Shown piece after piece: positions 23,723 through 31,306 of a stretch of 50,747 bases of DNA. The first letter of the stretch is position 1. Each line of letters starts with the position of its first letter. The DNA comes from Nitrospirales bacterium (GTDB taxonomy: Bacteria > Nitrospirota > Nitrospiria > Nitrospirales > UBA8639). The stretch covers positions 1-50,747 of the forward strand of contig JAJEJG010000022.1 in assembly GCA_022828225.1 (NCBI GenBank), written 5' to 3'. Made by a program: the position numbers and the translations under genes. The notes under the pieces were generated by a model. That model worked only from the letters and a program-made list of their open reading frames with translations. It did not search any database and was not told the origin of the DNA.

Positions 23723-25024
23723 TCACGACTGATCCATGGATCCACCTTCCAATTCTCCGGCCAGAATGACGGCTTCAGCAATCTCTCGCATGGATTTTCG
23801 CATGTTCATGCTTTGACGCTGGAGCAACCTGAACGCATCGGCTTCCGACAATTTGCGGGAATGCATGAGGTAACCCTTGGCTCGTTCGACGAGTTTCCTG
23901 ACAGTCAAGGCTTCCTGCATTTCAAATGATTTTTCCATGAGACGCGTGTGCTCAATGGCTACCGCCGCCTGGTTGGCAATGGCCTGCATGATTTTGATTT
24001 CCTTGTCGTCAAAGGCATGCAACGTGGAGGTGTACGTATTGAGCACACCGATAACCTTTTCCTTGCTCAGCATGGGCACCGACAATAACGAACACAGCGA
24101 CTCTCGTTTGGCCAGATCCTGGTAAAAAAACTCTTTTTCCTTCTTCACGTCAGACACGTAAATCGGCCGTTGTTCTTTGACCGCCCTCCCGCTGATACTC
24201 TGGCCGATCCTGAGCGGAGGTTTCCGGCGATAGGCTTCGCTCAGGCTCTGGGTCGCCGCAATACGCAACCGTTGGCTCTCCTCGTCAACCAACATCAGTG
24301 AACAGATCGTCGAGTCCATCATCTGCGCCGTCGTCATCACGATCAACTGCAGAACTTCCTCGATCACGCGATTGGAGGCGACGGTTTCGGAAACCTGGGA
24401 CAGGGTATCCAGTTGTAACGTTTGCCGCTTCATTTCATCATACAAGCGAGCGTTTTCGATGGCACCCCCGACCTGGTTCGCAATCGTCGACAGCAGCGCC
24501 AGTTCAGCGTCCTGATAGCGCCTCGCCCGCTTGTGTTGCACGTTAATGACCCCGATGACATTGCCTTTGGTCACCACGGGAAGCGAGACAAACGCCTGAT
24601 ACCGGTCTTCCGGCAAATTGTGAAATAACTTAAACCGGGGATCATCGCTCGCGTGGCGAGGAATGACCACCGGCACCCTTTCCTGGGCCACCCAGCCCGT
24701 AATGCCTTCTCCCAATCCCACGGAAATCCGGCCGATGAGCTTGGGATGGGGATTCTTGGATGAGCGCAAGACGAGTTCGTCCCGATTCTCCGAGACGAGA
24801 TACAACAAACAGGAATCGGCTTTCGTGACTTCGACCACCACTTCGACGATCTGTTTGAGCACGGCTTCCAAATCGAGCGTGCTGCTGATCGACTCGCTAA
24901 TCCGGTACAACACTTCCACTTCCCGCGTTCGTTCACGCAAGACGGCCTTGACGTCCGGTTTGGACCTCTTGGGGGACTTCTTCGCCGGCGTTTTCTTTCT
25001 TGGAGGCATCTCAAGCATGTCCAT
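23723..25024 (-). CDS. GAF-GAF-ANTAR antiterminator-type regulator
   Basis: The 433-residue protein begins with a Lys/Pro-rich basic segment and a short coiled coil (VLRERTREVEVLYRISESIS). Two GAF sensor domains follow (about 45-200 and 215-365), then a C-terminal ANTAR domain with KLVERAKGYLMHSRKLSEAD and AFRLLQRQSMNMRKSMREIA. ANTAR domains bind paired hairpins in leader RNAs and prevent termination, while GAF domains sense small molecules. The start at 25024 is preferred because the longer frame runs through a REP-like repeat, whose GGGAGAGGG end serves as the ribosome-binding site. It sits 63 bp downstream of aroB and just before the nadE leader terminator. Confidence 0.85.
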   Translation of the reverse strand: MDMLEMPPRKKTPAKKSPKRSKPDVKAVLRERTREVEVLYRISESISSTLDLEAVLKQIVEVVVEVTKADSCLLYLVSENRDELVLRSSKNPHPKLIGRISVGLGEGITGWVAQERVPVVIPRHASDDPRFKLFHNLPEDRYQAFVSLPVVTKGNVIGVINVQHKRARRYQDAELALLSTIANQVGGAIENARLYDEMKRQTLQLDTLSQVSETVASNRVIEEVLQLIVMTTAQMMDSTICSLMLVDEESQRLRIAATQSLSEAYRRKPPLRIGQSISGRAVKEQRPIYVSDVKKEKEFFYQDLAKRESLCSLLSVPMLSKEKVIGVLNTYTSTLHAFDDKEIKIMQAIANQAAVAIEHTRLMEKSFEMQEALTVRKLVERAKGYLMHSRKLSEADAFRLLQRQSMNMRKSMREIAEAVILAGELEGGSMDQS

Positions 25025-25030
25025 GTTTCC

Positions 25031-25065
25031 CTCTCCCCGCGGGAGAGGGTTAGGATAAGGGGTCT
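25031..25065. repeat. REP-like hairpin, CCCTCTCCC family
   Basis: CCCTCTCCCCGCGGGAGAGGG is followed by TTAGGATAAGGGG, the same palindrome type as at 10962-10984. It lies between aroB and the GAF-GAF-ANTAR gene, and its purine-rich arm is just upstream of the latter's start codon. Confidence 0.75.
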
Positions 25066-25068
25066 TGC

Positions 25069-26160
25069 TCAACTGAACTGCGCATGCCACCGTCTCACCA
25101 CGCGCGGTTCCAGCGGCAAGACTTGAACTCTGCCTATCGACCGGGGAAGCACGCAATAGATGGTGCCACCCGCCACCTTTTTATCATGGCCCATAGCCCG
25201 CCAGAATTTCAAAAAATTATGGGCCGGCATCCGCTCGGGAAGGCCCGTTCGCCGTATCAGGGCACACTGTCTGTCCACCGCAGCCGCCGAGCACAACTCC
25301 AAGTGATGGGCCAGGTGGGCCTCATGCACCATACCGATTGCTACGGCTTCGCCATGGATATATTTTCGGTACCGGCTCAGAGCTTCCAACGCGTGACCGA
25401 TCGTATGTCCATAATTCAAAATCCGACGCAGACCCGATTCCCGTTCATCCTTGGCCACCACCTTGGCTTTGATTTCACAGCAACGCTTCACGACCGTTTG
25501 GACGTCCGTCTCCCGCATATCGAGAATGTGTTCCATCCGGTCCTCCAAGAACGCGAAAAACCTTCTATCGGCAATGACCCCGTATTTAATGACTTCCGCC
25601 ATCCCGGCCAACCACTCACGCTTGGGGAGAGTCCGCAACGTATTCGTATCGGATACCACGAGCGCCGGCTGGTAGAACGCGCCGATCAAATTCTTCCCTG
25701 AGGGATGATTGACCCCGGTTTTCCCGCCCACGCTGGAATCCACTTGGGCCACCAGCGTGGTCGCCACTTGAATGAAAGGGATGCCTCGCAGATACATCGA
25801 CGCGGCAAAACCGGTGATGTCCCCAATGACTCCTCCCCCCAACGCCACGAGCGCGGACCGGCGTTCGAATCGATGCTTGACCAATTCATCGACAATGGAC
25901 GAGGCCCACCGAAGCGTTTTGGTCCGCTCACCTTCAGGAATGCTGATCAGGTGACAGGTGAAGCCCGCCTTGACGAGCGCCTGTTTGAGCGATGCCCCAT
26001 ACAAACGGGCCAGCGCCGGATTGGTCACGACGCCGACTTTCCCGGACAGACCCAATCCCTGCAAATATGCTCCCATCCGGTGAAGGCTGCCGGGAGCGAT
26101 CACGATGTCGTAACTTCGCTTGCCGAGACCGACTTTTACAATTTCATTCGAGCGAGTCAT
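25069..26160 (-). CDS. aroB: 3-dehydroquinate synthase
   Basis: The 363-residue cytoplasmic enzyme converts DAHP to 3-dehydroquinate, the second step of the shikimate pathway, using NAD+ and a divalent metal. Visible family segments are the nucleotide-binding VALGGGVIGDITGFAASMYLR, the substrate-site QVDSSVGGKTGVNHP and NLIGAFYQP, and the metal-binding ILNYGHTIGHALE with HGEAVAIGM. Its length is normal for the family. It starts 63 bp after the aroC stop codon in the same direction, so the two shikimate genes are probably cotranscribed with the pil genes upstream. Confidence 0.95.
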   Translation of the reverse strand: MTRSNEIVKVGLGKRSYDIVIAPGSLHRMGAYLQGLGLSGKVGVVTNPALARLYGASLKQALVKAGFTCHLISIPEGERTKTLRWASSIVDELVKHRFERRSALVALGGGVIGDITGFAASMYLRGIPFIQVATTLVAQVDSSVGGKTGVNHPSGKNLIGAFYQPALVVSDTNTLRTLPKREWLAGMAEVIKYGVIADRRFFAFLEDRMEHILDMRETDVQTVVKRCCEIKAKVVAKDERESGLRRILNYGHTIGHALEALSRYRKYIHGEAVAIGMVHEAHLAHHLELCSAAAVDRQCALIRRTGLPERMPAHNFLKFWRAMGHDKKVAGGTIYCVLPRSIGRVQVLPLEPRVVRRWHAQFS

Positions 26161-26223
26161 GAGCAGCCAGGCACTCGGCTTTTCCGGTTGAACGATACCA
26201 TCGGTTGAAGATGGGGCAAGAGA

Positions 26224-27384
26224 CTAGAAATTCTTCACGTATTCCTGGTACGCGTCGTAATTTCGTTTCATTTCATCGACGTTGTCGCCGGCGAACTTCT
26301 CCAACATGGCATTGGCCATTTCATAGGCAATGACGGCTTCCCCTACCACGCCGGCAGCGGGTACCGTACAGATGTCGGAACGTTCCACCGTAGCTTCGAA
26401 GGGTTTTTTCGTCTGGATATCCACGCTGTTCTTCGGTTGATACAGGGTGGCAATCGGCTTCATGGCGACCCGCACGACAATAGGTTGGCCGTTCGTTATG
26501 CCGCCTTCCAAACCACCGGCATGATTGGTCTCTCTAGCAAAGCCGGGTTTGATGTCACTGGGATAAATGTCGTCATGGACTTCAGATCCCAGGCGACATG
26601 CAGACTCGAACCCCATGCCGATTTCCACCCCTTTCATGGCCTGAATACTCATGGCCGCCATGGCCAACCGCGCGCTTAAACGCCGGTCCCACTGTGCGTA
26701 ACTACCCAACCCGATCGGAGGATTGGTGACGACCACCTCGAAGACGCCGCCCAGGGAGTCACCGTTCCGTTTCGCCGATTGAATTTGTTCGATCATCTGT
26801 TCATTCGCTTCCGGATCGGGACACCGGACTTGAGACTGTTCAGCCCGTTCATACGCTACCAAAGGATTATCCACCCGCGGAATCGCCACCGCGCCGATGC
26901 GGGTCGTATAACTCACCACCCGCATGTCAAATTGCGACAAAAGGGCCTTGGCCACGCCGCCGAGGGCCACACGGATGGCCGTTTCTCTCGCACTGGCCTT
27001 CTCGAGCACGTTGCGAATGTCCCGATGCCCGTATTTGATGGCCCCCACCAAATCGGCGTGCCCGGGTCTCGGGCGGGTGACGACGCGTTCTTCGGACGGG
27101 GGACCCGGTTCGGCCGCCATGATCTCCTGCCAGTTTTCCCAATCCCGATTACGAACCAGGAGGCCCAACGGGTTGCCCAACGTTTTCCCTTTTCGAACGC
27201 CGCAATAGAATTCCACCTGATCCTTCTCAATTCGCATCCGGCCTCCGCGACCATACCCGCCCTGCCTCCTCGCAAGGTCCTGATTGATCATTTCCGCGGT
27301 GAGCGGAAGCCCGGCCGGGACCCCTTCCAACACGGCCATCAGTCCCTTTCCATGGGATTCACCGGCATTCAAATAACGCAACAT
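26224..27384 (-). CDS. aroC: Chorismate synthase
   Basis: The 386-residue enzyme uses reduced FMN to make chorismate from EPSP, the last step of the shikimate pathway. It starts with LRYLNAGESHGKGLMAVLEG. It carries the conserved GRGGRMRIEKDQVEFYCGVR, RPGHADLVGAIKYGHRDIRN, RASARETA-type (KASARETAIRVALGG) and NHAGGLEGGITNGQPI segments. The length is typical of the long bacterial form. It begins 25 bp after the pilP stop codon, which places it in the pilMNOP operon, a common arrangement for aro genes next to pil genes. Confidence 0.95.
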   Translation of the reverse strand: MLRYLNAGESHGKGLMAVLEGVPAGLPLTAEMINQDLARRQGGYGRGGRMRIEKDQVEFYCGVRKGKTLGNPLGLLVRNRDWENWQEIMAAEPGPPSEERVVTRPRPGHADLVGAIKYGHRDIRNVLEKASARETAIRVALGGVAKALLSQFDMRVVSYTTRIGAVAIPRVDNPLVAYERAEQSQVRCPDPEANEQMIEQIQSAKRNGDSLGGVFEVVVTNPPIGLGSYAQWDRRLSARLAMAAMSIQAMKGVEIGMGFESACRLGSEVHDDIYPSDIKPGFARETNHAGGLEGGITNGQPIVVRVAMKPIATLYQPKNSVDIQTKKPFEATVERSDICTVPAAGVVGEAVIAYEMANAMLEKFAGDNVDEMKRNYDAYQEYVKNF

Positions 27385-27409
27385 GTTCCACCTTTATCCG
27401 TCTGAGTGT

Positions 27410-27877
27410 TCAGGAATCCCCGCCGAAACGCGGTTCTCGGATTTCGGGTTCTTCGTGCAACCAATACGTTTTCTCCGCTGGAGACGTTGCCGTCTCTCCC
27501 ATCGCCGAAAGAGTCACGCTGTGCTCCGTGATGCGTTTCACGACTCGGGAATAGCTGGAAATGACCTGTCCCGGCATGACGATGAGTCGTTCACCCCTCT
27601 CGAATTCCAACACGGCCCAACGGCCTTGAGCGGATAACATCGTTCCCACAACCTTCACGGTTTGAGCACTGCCATCACGCCCCTGTACGGCAGAGCCCAC
27701 AGACGTTGGAAGCACAACCGTTGACGCAACGAAAGGATCGCGATAGCGATCCGAACTATAGCTGAACGAGGGTGAAGGCTTTTGTGTGTTGACCACCACC
27801 TGACCATTCGGTCCCCCATGAACTCCACCAACGCTCCAGCACGCGACGCACATAAGCACTGACACGACACGCATCAT
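27410..27877 (-). CDS. pilP: PilP-like type IV pilus assembly protein
   Basis: The 155-residue product has an N-terminal export signal (VVSVLMCVACWSVGGVHG) and the short HR-like pattern YRDPFVA. A compact beta domain follows, with VKVVGTMLSAQGRWAVLEFE and LIVMPGQVISSYSRVVKRI. PilP links the PilMNO inner-membrane platform to the PilQ secretin. No clear lipobox cysteine is placed as in classical PilP. It lies 12 bp after pilO and before aroC. The call leans on position as well as motifs. Confidence 0.75.
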   Translation of the reverse strand: MMRVVSVLMCVACWSVGGVHGGPNGQVVVNTQKPSPSFSYSSDRYRDPFVASTVVLPTSVGSAVQGRDGSAQTVKVVGTMLSAQGRWAVLEFERGERLIVMPGQVISSYSRVVKRITEHSVTLSAMGETATSPAEKTYWLHEEPEIREPRFGGDS

Positions 27878-27889
27878 GAGGTTACGCCT

Positions 27890-28504
27890 CTACCCTGTGA
27901 TTGTTCCGGCAACGGACTTCTCTCTCTGTTCGACCTCAGCCGCCTGAAAACCCGTCAATTCAATGGAGGCTTGAATGGCATGCCCCGGATTTGCGTCACT
28001 CCGTTCCCGGGCGTGAAAGTCCAGCGATCTCAACGTCAACTTGTTGGGTAGCGTTTGAAGCTCTTCGAGAAAGTGAGCAAGCGCATGATACCCTCCCTCG
28101 GCGTGAAGCCTAAGCGTGACGCGACGCACGTTGGTTTCCGGAAGTAGGACAGGCTCTTCTGACTCCCAGGATGTCAGTGCCACGTCAACCGATTGCGCTC
28201 TCTCCAGAATACCTGCGAGCATGTGATCCATGGGTGCTGCCGACGGTCTCTTCTGTATTGCGAGTCGGCCGGTCAGCCTGCCGATTTCCTCTTTGAGCGT
28301 TTCCAGTTCTCGATCCGGTCTTGACGTGACAAGTTGGTGGTCCAGTGATCGAAGGGTCTGTTGAAACGCCCGGAAGCGTTCCCGATGCGGTTCCACGACG
28401 AATTGAAACAGGATGATCGACGTCAACCCTGCACAGAGGAGCAGGAGGATGGCCTTTTGGCTCTTAGGCGTGTCTTCCACCCAATCAAGAATTCGTTCCA
28501 GCAT
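27890..28504 (-). CDS. pilO: Type IV pilus inner-membrane platform protein PilO
   Basis: The 204-residue bitopic membrane protein has a short cytoplasmic N-terminus, one membrane helix (AILLLLCAGLTSIILFQFVV), a coiled coil (about 45-85) and a periplasmic alpha/beta domain with RRVTLRLHAEGGYHALAHFLEEL. This is the PilO layout. It pairs with PilN in the alignment complex of type IV pili. It overlaps pilN by 20 bp, indicating translational coupling. Confidence 0.85.
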   Translation of the reverse strand: MLERILDWVEDTPKSQKAILLLLCAGLTSIILFQFVVEPHRERFRAFQQTLRSLDHQLVTSRPDRELETLKEEIGRLTGRLAIQKRPSAAPMDHMLAGILERAQSVDVALTSWESEEPVLLPETNVRRVTLRLHAEGGYHALAHFLEELQTLPNKLTLRSLDFHARERSDANPGHAIQASIELTGFQAAEVEQREKSVAGTITG

Positions 28505-29057
28505 GATTCGGCGAGTCCATCAAGATGTTCATTGAAAATTGAAAGAGATCCGGCAACTCCACGTGAGGACCGGCGTCGACGACTTCGACCGGCCCAAGCT
28601 TTCCGTGCTTTTCGAAATCCTTTGCGAGTTTCAACACATCCTGGAGGGACCGGGCGACACCTGACAACGTCACCTTTGCATCCTTTGCCTGAAGATGCAA
28701 CAACCACACGTCCAGAGGATCAACCACCCGGCTGATGATCGCAAGCAGGTGAATGGGGCGATCCAACTCACTCGTCAAGGCATTAACTCTTTCTTGTTCC
28801 GCCACCATGGCTTGCCGTCGTTCTTCCAGTGCCAAGACCTCCTGTTGCGTTGTTTGCAGCACCGCGACACGAGCCTGTTTGGCTTGCACTTCCCGTTCAA
28901 GCCGTTGCGTCGCCTGTGTGATGTCGATGGCGACCCATCCCCAAATCGCACAGACGCTCGCCACGACGCAGAGCCCCGCGATCAACTCGGACTTGGCGCG
29001 CTTCCGCACCAGACGGTCATCGGATCGTTGGCTTCTCAGTAAATTAATGCTCACCAT
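28485..29057 (-). CDS. pilN: Type IV pilus inner-membrane platform protein PilN
   Basis: The 190-residue protein starts with the PilN signature INLLRSQR, the segment that binds PilM. One membrane helix (LIAGLCVVASVCAIWGWVAI), a coiled coil rich in Gln/Glu and a periplasmic ferredoxin-like domain follow, ending near PDLFQFSMNIL. The start at 29057 is chosen because it restores the family N-terminus. A longer frame runs antisense-like through pilM. It overlaps pilM by 14 bp. Confidence 0.87.
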   Translation of the reverse strand: MVSINLLRSQRSDDRLVRKRAKSELIAGLCVVASVCAIWGWVAIDITQATQRLEREVQAKQARVAVLQTTQQEVLALEERRQAMVAEQERVNALTSELDRPIHLLAIISRVVDPLDVWLLHLQAKDAKVTLSGVARSLQDVLKLAKDFEKHGKLGPVEVVDAGPHVELPDLFQFSMNILMDSPNHAGTNS

Positions 29058-30129
29058 GGTTGTCCTGATGCATGGCCAACCCCACGGCCACCCCTCCGAG
29101 GTGGGCCGAAGCCGAAAGTCGATCCCGGCGATCACCCGAACATTCGATTTCCTCAAAAGGATCGAACTGGAGAGTCGGAATTCCCAACGCGTCGTGCAAC
29201 ATACTTCGCAACCGTGGATTGTTCGATTGCCCGCCGCACAGAAAGAGCTTCTCCACGTCGAGTTCAGGATAGCGATCCAAGACAGACTCGACACAGCATG
29301 TGATTTCCCTGACGACCTCCGCCATAGCCCGGAAATTCTCAGGGGAATCGGTTCTTGCCTGAAACGAACCGTGACTGGCCGCGCCCTCGCCGGGTGCCCC
29401 GTCAACGGCAGTCAGGTTTGATGACGTTTCATTCAAGATGACGTCGCGGACCACGAGAGGCTGCTCATCTGCGACAACGACGATATTCATTCCACTTGCC
29501 CCTACGTTGACAATCGCAAACGACCTTCCCCGTGAGGCCCGACGTGTACGCATAATTGTCTTCATTAACGCGAGACCATCGACGTCACACACGACCGGAT
29601 GAACCCCGATTTCTTCCAGCATCGTCTTGCGACTTTCAACCACCTGCTGCTTGGCGGCTACGAGCAACAGTTCGAACTCTTCCGAGGCAAGTCGAGGCCG
29701 AGGCAGAATCGAATAATCAAAATAAATGTCATTCATTGCATACGGAATGTACTGACGGCCTTCCCACGTCAAGTATTCATCAAGGGCATCCGCCTTGACT
29801 CCGGACACGCGTATCCGCTTGACCATCACCGATGGTCCGGACACGGAGATGGCCACGGGACTGCCGAGGAGGTCACATTCTTGAAACAGTTCGGTTAGTG
29901 AGGCTTTGAGCCTGGGGGAAGAGTGGATGGATTCCTCTTCCGCCACCCTTGATTCAAGACGACGCACGCCGAATCGTTTGAGACGATACCCGCCGGCACG
30001 TTGCTCAAGCTCGATCAGCTTGATCGCGGAAGACCCGATGTCCAAGCCGACACGGATCTGCGGTCGTGACAATGCCTCGGTCCATTTCCGGAGTCGCTTC
30101 CTCATCGGCTGTCCATGGCGAGGGCTCAC
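29044..30129 (-). CDS. pilM: Type IV pilus assembly ATPase-like protein PilM
   Basis: The 361-residue cytoplasmic protein has the actin-like fold of PilM, with the phosphate-binding VGLDIGSSAIKLIELEQ near residue 28, the inner FAIVNVGASGMNIVVV and the adenosine-site FLCGGQSNNPRLRSMLHDAL. It binds the N-terminus of PilN under the membrane. The start is a GTG with GGGAGGGCAG directly upstream, and an ATG 24 bp later is an alternative. It is the first gene of pilMNOP-aroC-aroB. No pilQ secretin gene is found in the window. Confidence 0.88.
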   Translation of the reverse strand: MSPRHGQPMRKRLRKWTEALSRPQIRVGLDIGSSAIKLIELEQRAGGYRLKRFGVRRLESRVAEEESIHSSPRLKASLTELFQECDLLGSPVAISVSGPSVMVKRIRVSGVKADALDEYLTWEGRQYIPYAMNDIYFDYSILPRPRLASEEFELLLVAAKQQVVESRKTMLEEIGVHPVVCDVDGLALMKTIMRTRRASRGRSFAIVNVGASGMNIVVVADEQPLVVRDVILNETSSNLTAVDGAPGEGAASHGSFQARTDSPENFRAMAEVVREITCCVESVLDRYPELDVEKLFLCGGQSNNPRLRSMLHDALGIPTLQFDPFEEIECSGDRRDRLSASAHLGGVAVGLAMHQDNHGEH

Positions 30130-30173
30130 CTGCCCTCCCAGGCAATATCCTTGACGTTTTGCTCAAAGGATTT

Positions 30174-30202
30174 AACCTACACTGTTCTCAATTGACCGTC
30201 AA
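30174..30202 (-). promoter_or_regulatory. Sigma-70 promoter of pilMNOP
   Basis: On the minus strand TTGACG (30197-30202), a 17-bp spacer and TAGGTT (30174-30179) lie 45 bp before the pilM GTG. The 210-bp gap to rapZ holds nothing else I can identify. Confidence 0.5.
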
Positions 30203-30342
30203 ACAATGGCGATTTGGCTCAACTGCCGAGGAGATTTCTTGACGAAGAGTTCACGAGAAGCAACGCGTGATGTGTCAATGCAGCATCCGAGAAAGAAACC
30301 GGCCACAGCGCGAAAACGCGCCAGGCAGGAAAACTCTGTGCG

Positions 30343-31233
30343 TCAATATTCCGAACGATCCAGGTCCCGATGCCTGAGGGTGACGTTGTAACCTAAGGGT
30401 GAGAACAGTTCTTGTACCTTGTGGGCAATCGCGACGGAACGATGCCTTCCGCCCGTACAACCGATGGCGATGGTCAAATAGCTCCGTCGTTCTCGCTCAA
30501 ACAGCGGAAGGAGAAAGGCGAATAAGTTTCTCATCTGTTCGAGAAACCCCTGTGCCTCTTCGTTTTCAAGCACGTACTGCTGTATGTTTTCTTCATTTCC
30601 CGTTAACGGCTTCAACTCCGGAACGAAGTGTGGATTTTGCAAGAATCTGACGTCAAACACGAGGTCGGCTTCGTAAGGCACGCCAAACTTATAACCAAAT
30701 GTAATCACGGAAACCTTCATCGAGTGCCGATGCTCATGGTCGCCGTACTGCTGCACCAACCAATCGCGAAGTTCATGAACGGTCAACTCTGACGTGTCCA
30801 GGACTCGATCCGCACGAGCACGTAATTCACCAATGCGCTGCCGTTCGACCCGGATCCCTTCAAGCACGGGCTGCCGGGGAAGGAGCGGATGGGGTCGTCG
30901 GGATTCCGAAAATCGACGAGTCAAGACCATGTCATTCGCTTCCAGATATAACAGTTCCACGATGGAGACGTTCGCTTGGAGCCGTTCTAGATTTTCGGAA
31001 AAATCCGAAAAAAATTCGCGTTCGCGAATGTCAATGCACAAGGCTATCTTTCGAACAGTGTGGCTGCGCTGGCTGCAAAACTCTGCAAATGACAGGAACA
31101 GCGCCGGAGGGAGGTTGTCGACGCAGAAGAAGCCCAGATCTTCGAGACATTTCAGGGCTTGGGTTTTTCCTGAACCGGATAAACCCGTGACGATCACGAG
31201 ATGCAGTGAACGTTCCGATCCGGTATCAGTCAC
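30343..31233 (-). CDS. rapZ: RNase adapter protein RapZ (YvcJ family)
   Basis: The 296-residue P-loop protein has Walker A VTGLSGSGKTQALKCLEDLG near residue 15, FCVDNLPPALF and the C-terminal family signature GCTGGRHRSVAIAHKV. In enterobacteria RapZ directs RNase E to the small RNA GlmZ and so controls amino-sugar synthesis. In other lineages the role is less clear. It lies 73 bp after rpoN, the usual neighbour, but the hpf and ptsN genes often found between them are absent. Confidence 0.92.
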   Translation of the reverse strand: MTDTGSERSLHLVIVTGLSGSGKTQALKCLEDLGFFCVDNLPPALFLSFAEFCSQRSHTVRKIALCIDIREREFFSDFSENLERLQANVSIVELLYLEANDMVLTRRFSESRRPHPLLPRQPVLEGIRVERQRIGELRARADRVLDTSELTVHELRDWLVQQYGDHEHRHSMKVSVITFGYKFGVPYEADLVFDVRFLQNPHFVPELKPLTGNEENIQQYVLENEEAQGFLEQMRNLFAFLLPLFERERRSYLTIAIGCTGGRHRSVAIAHKVQELFSPLGYNVTLRHRDLDRSEY

Positions 31234-31306
31234 GTCGACCTAAGGTGAGTCTTTGTCATCGGGAAAAACAATACGGGGGTGAAGCGCCATCACGGAGCGG
31301 GCCGCT

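Noticed and set aside
25158-25178. Second sigma-54-like site (TGGCAC-N6-TTGC on the minus strand) in aroB
   Set aside because: The spacer is one base too long and the site lies inside coding sequence.
25705-25760. Apparent dispersed repeat reading DPGFPAHAGIH on the plus strand inside aroB
   Set aside because: The DNA encodes the conserved VDSSVGGKTGVNHP motif of AroB on the other strand, so the resemblance to the common repeat is coincidence.
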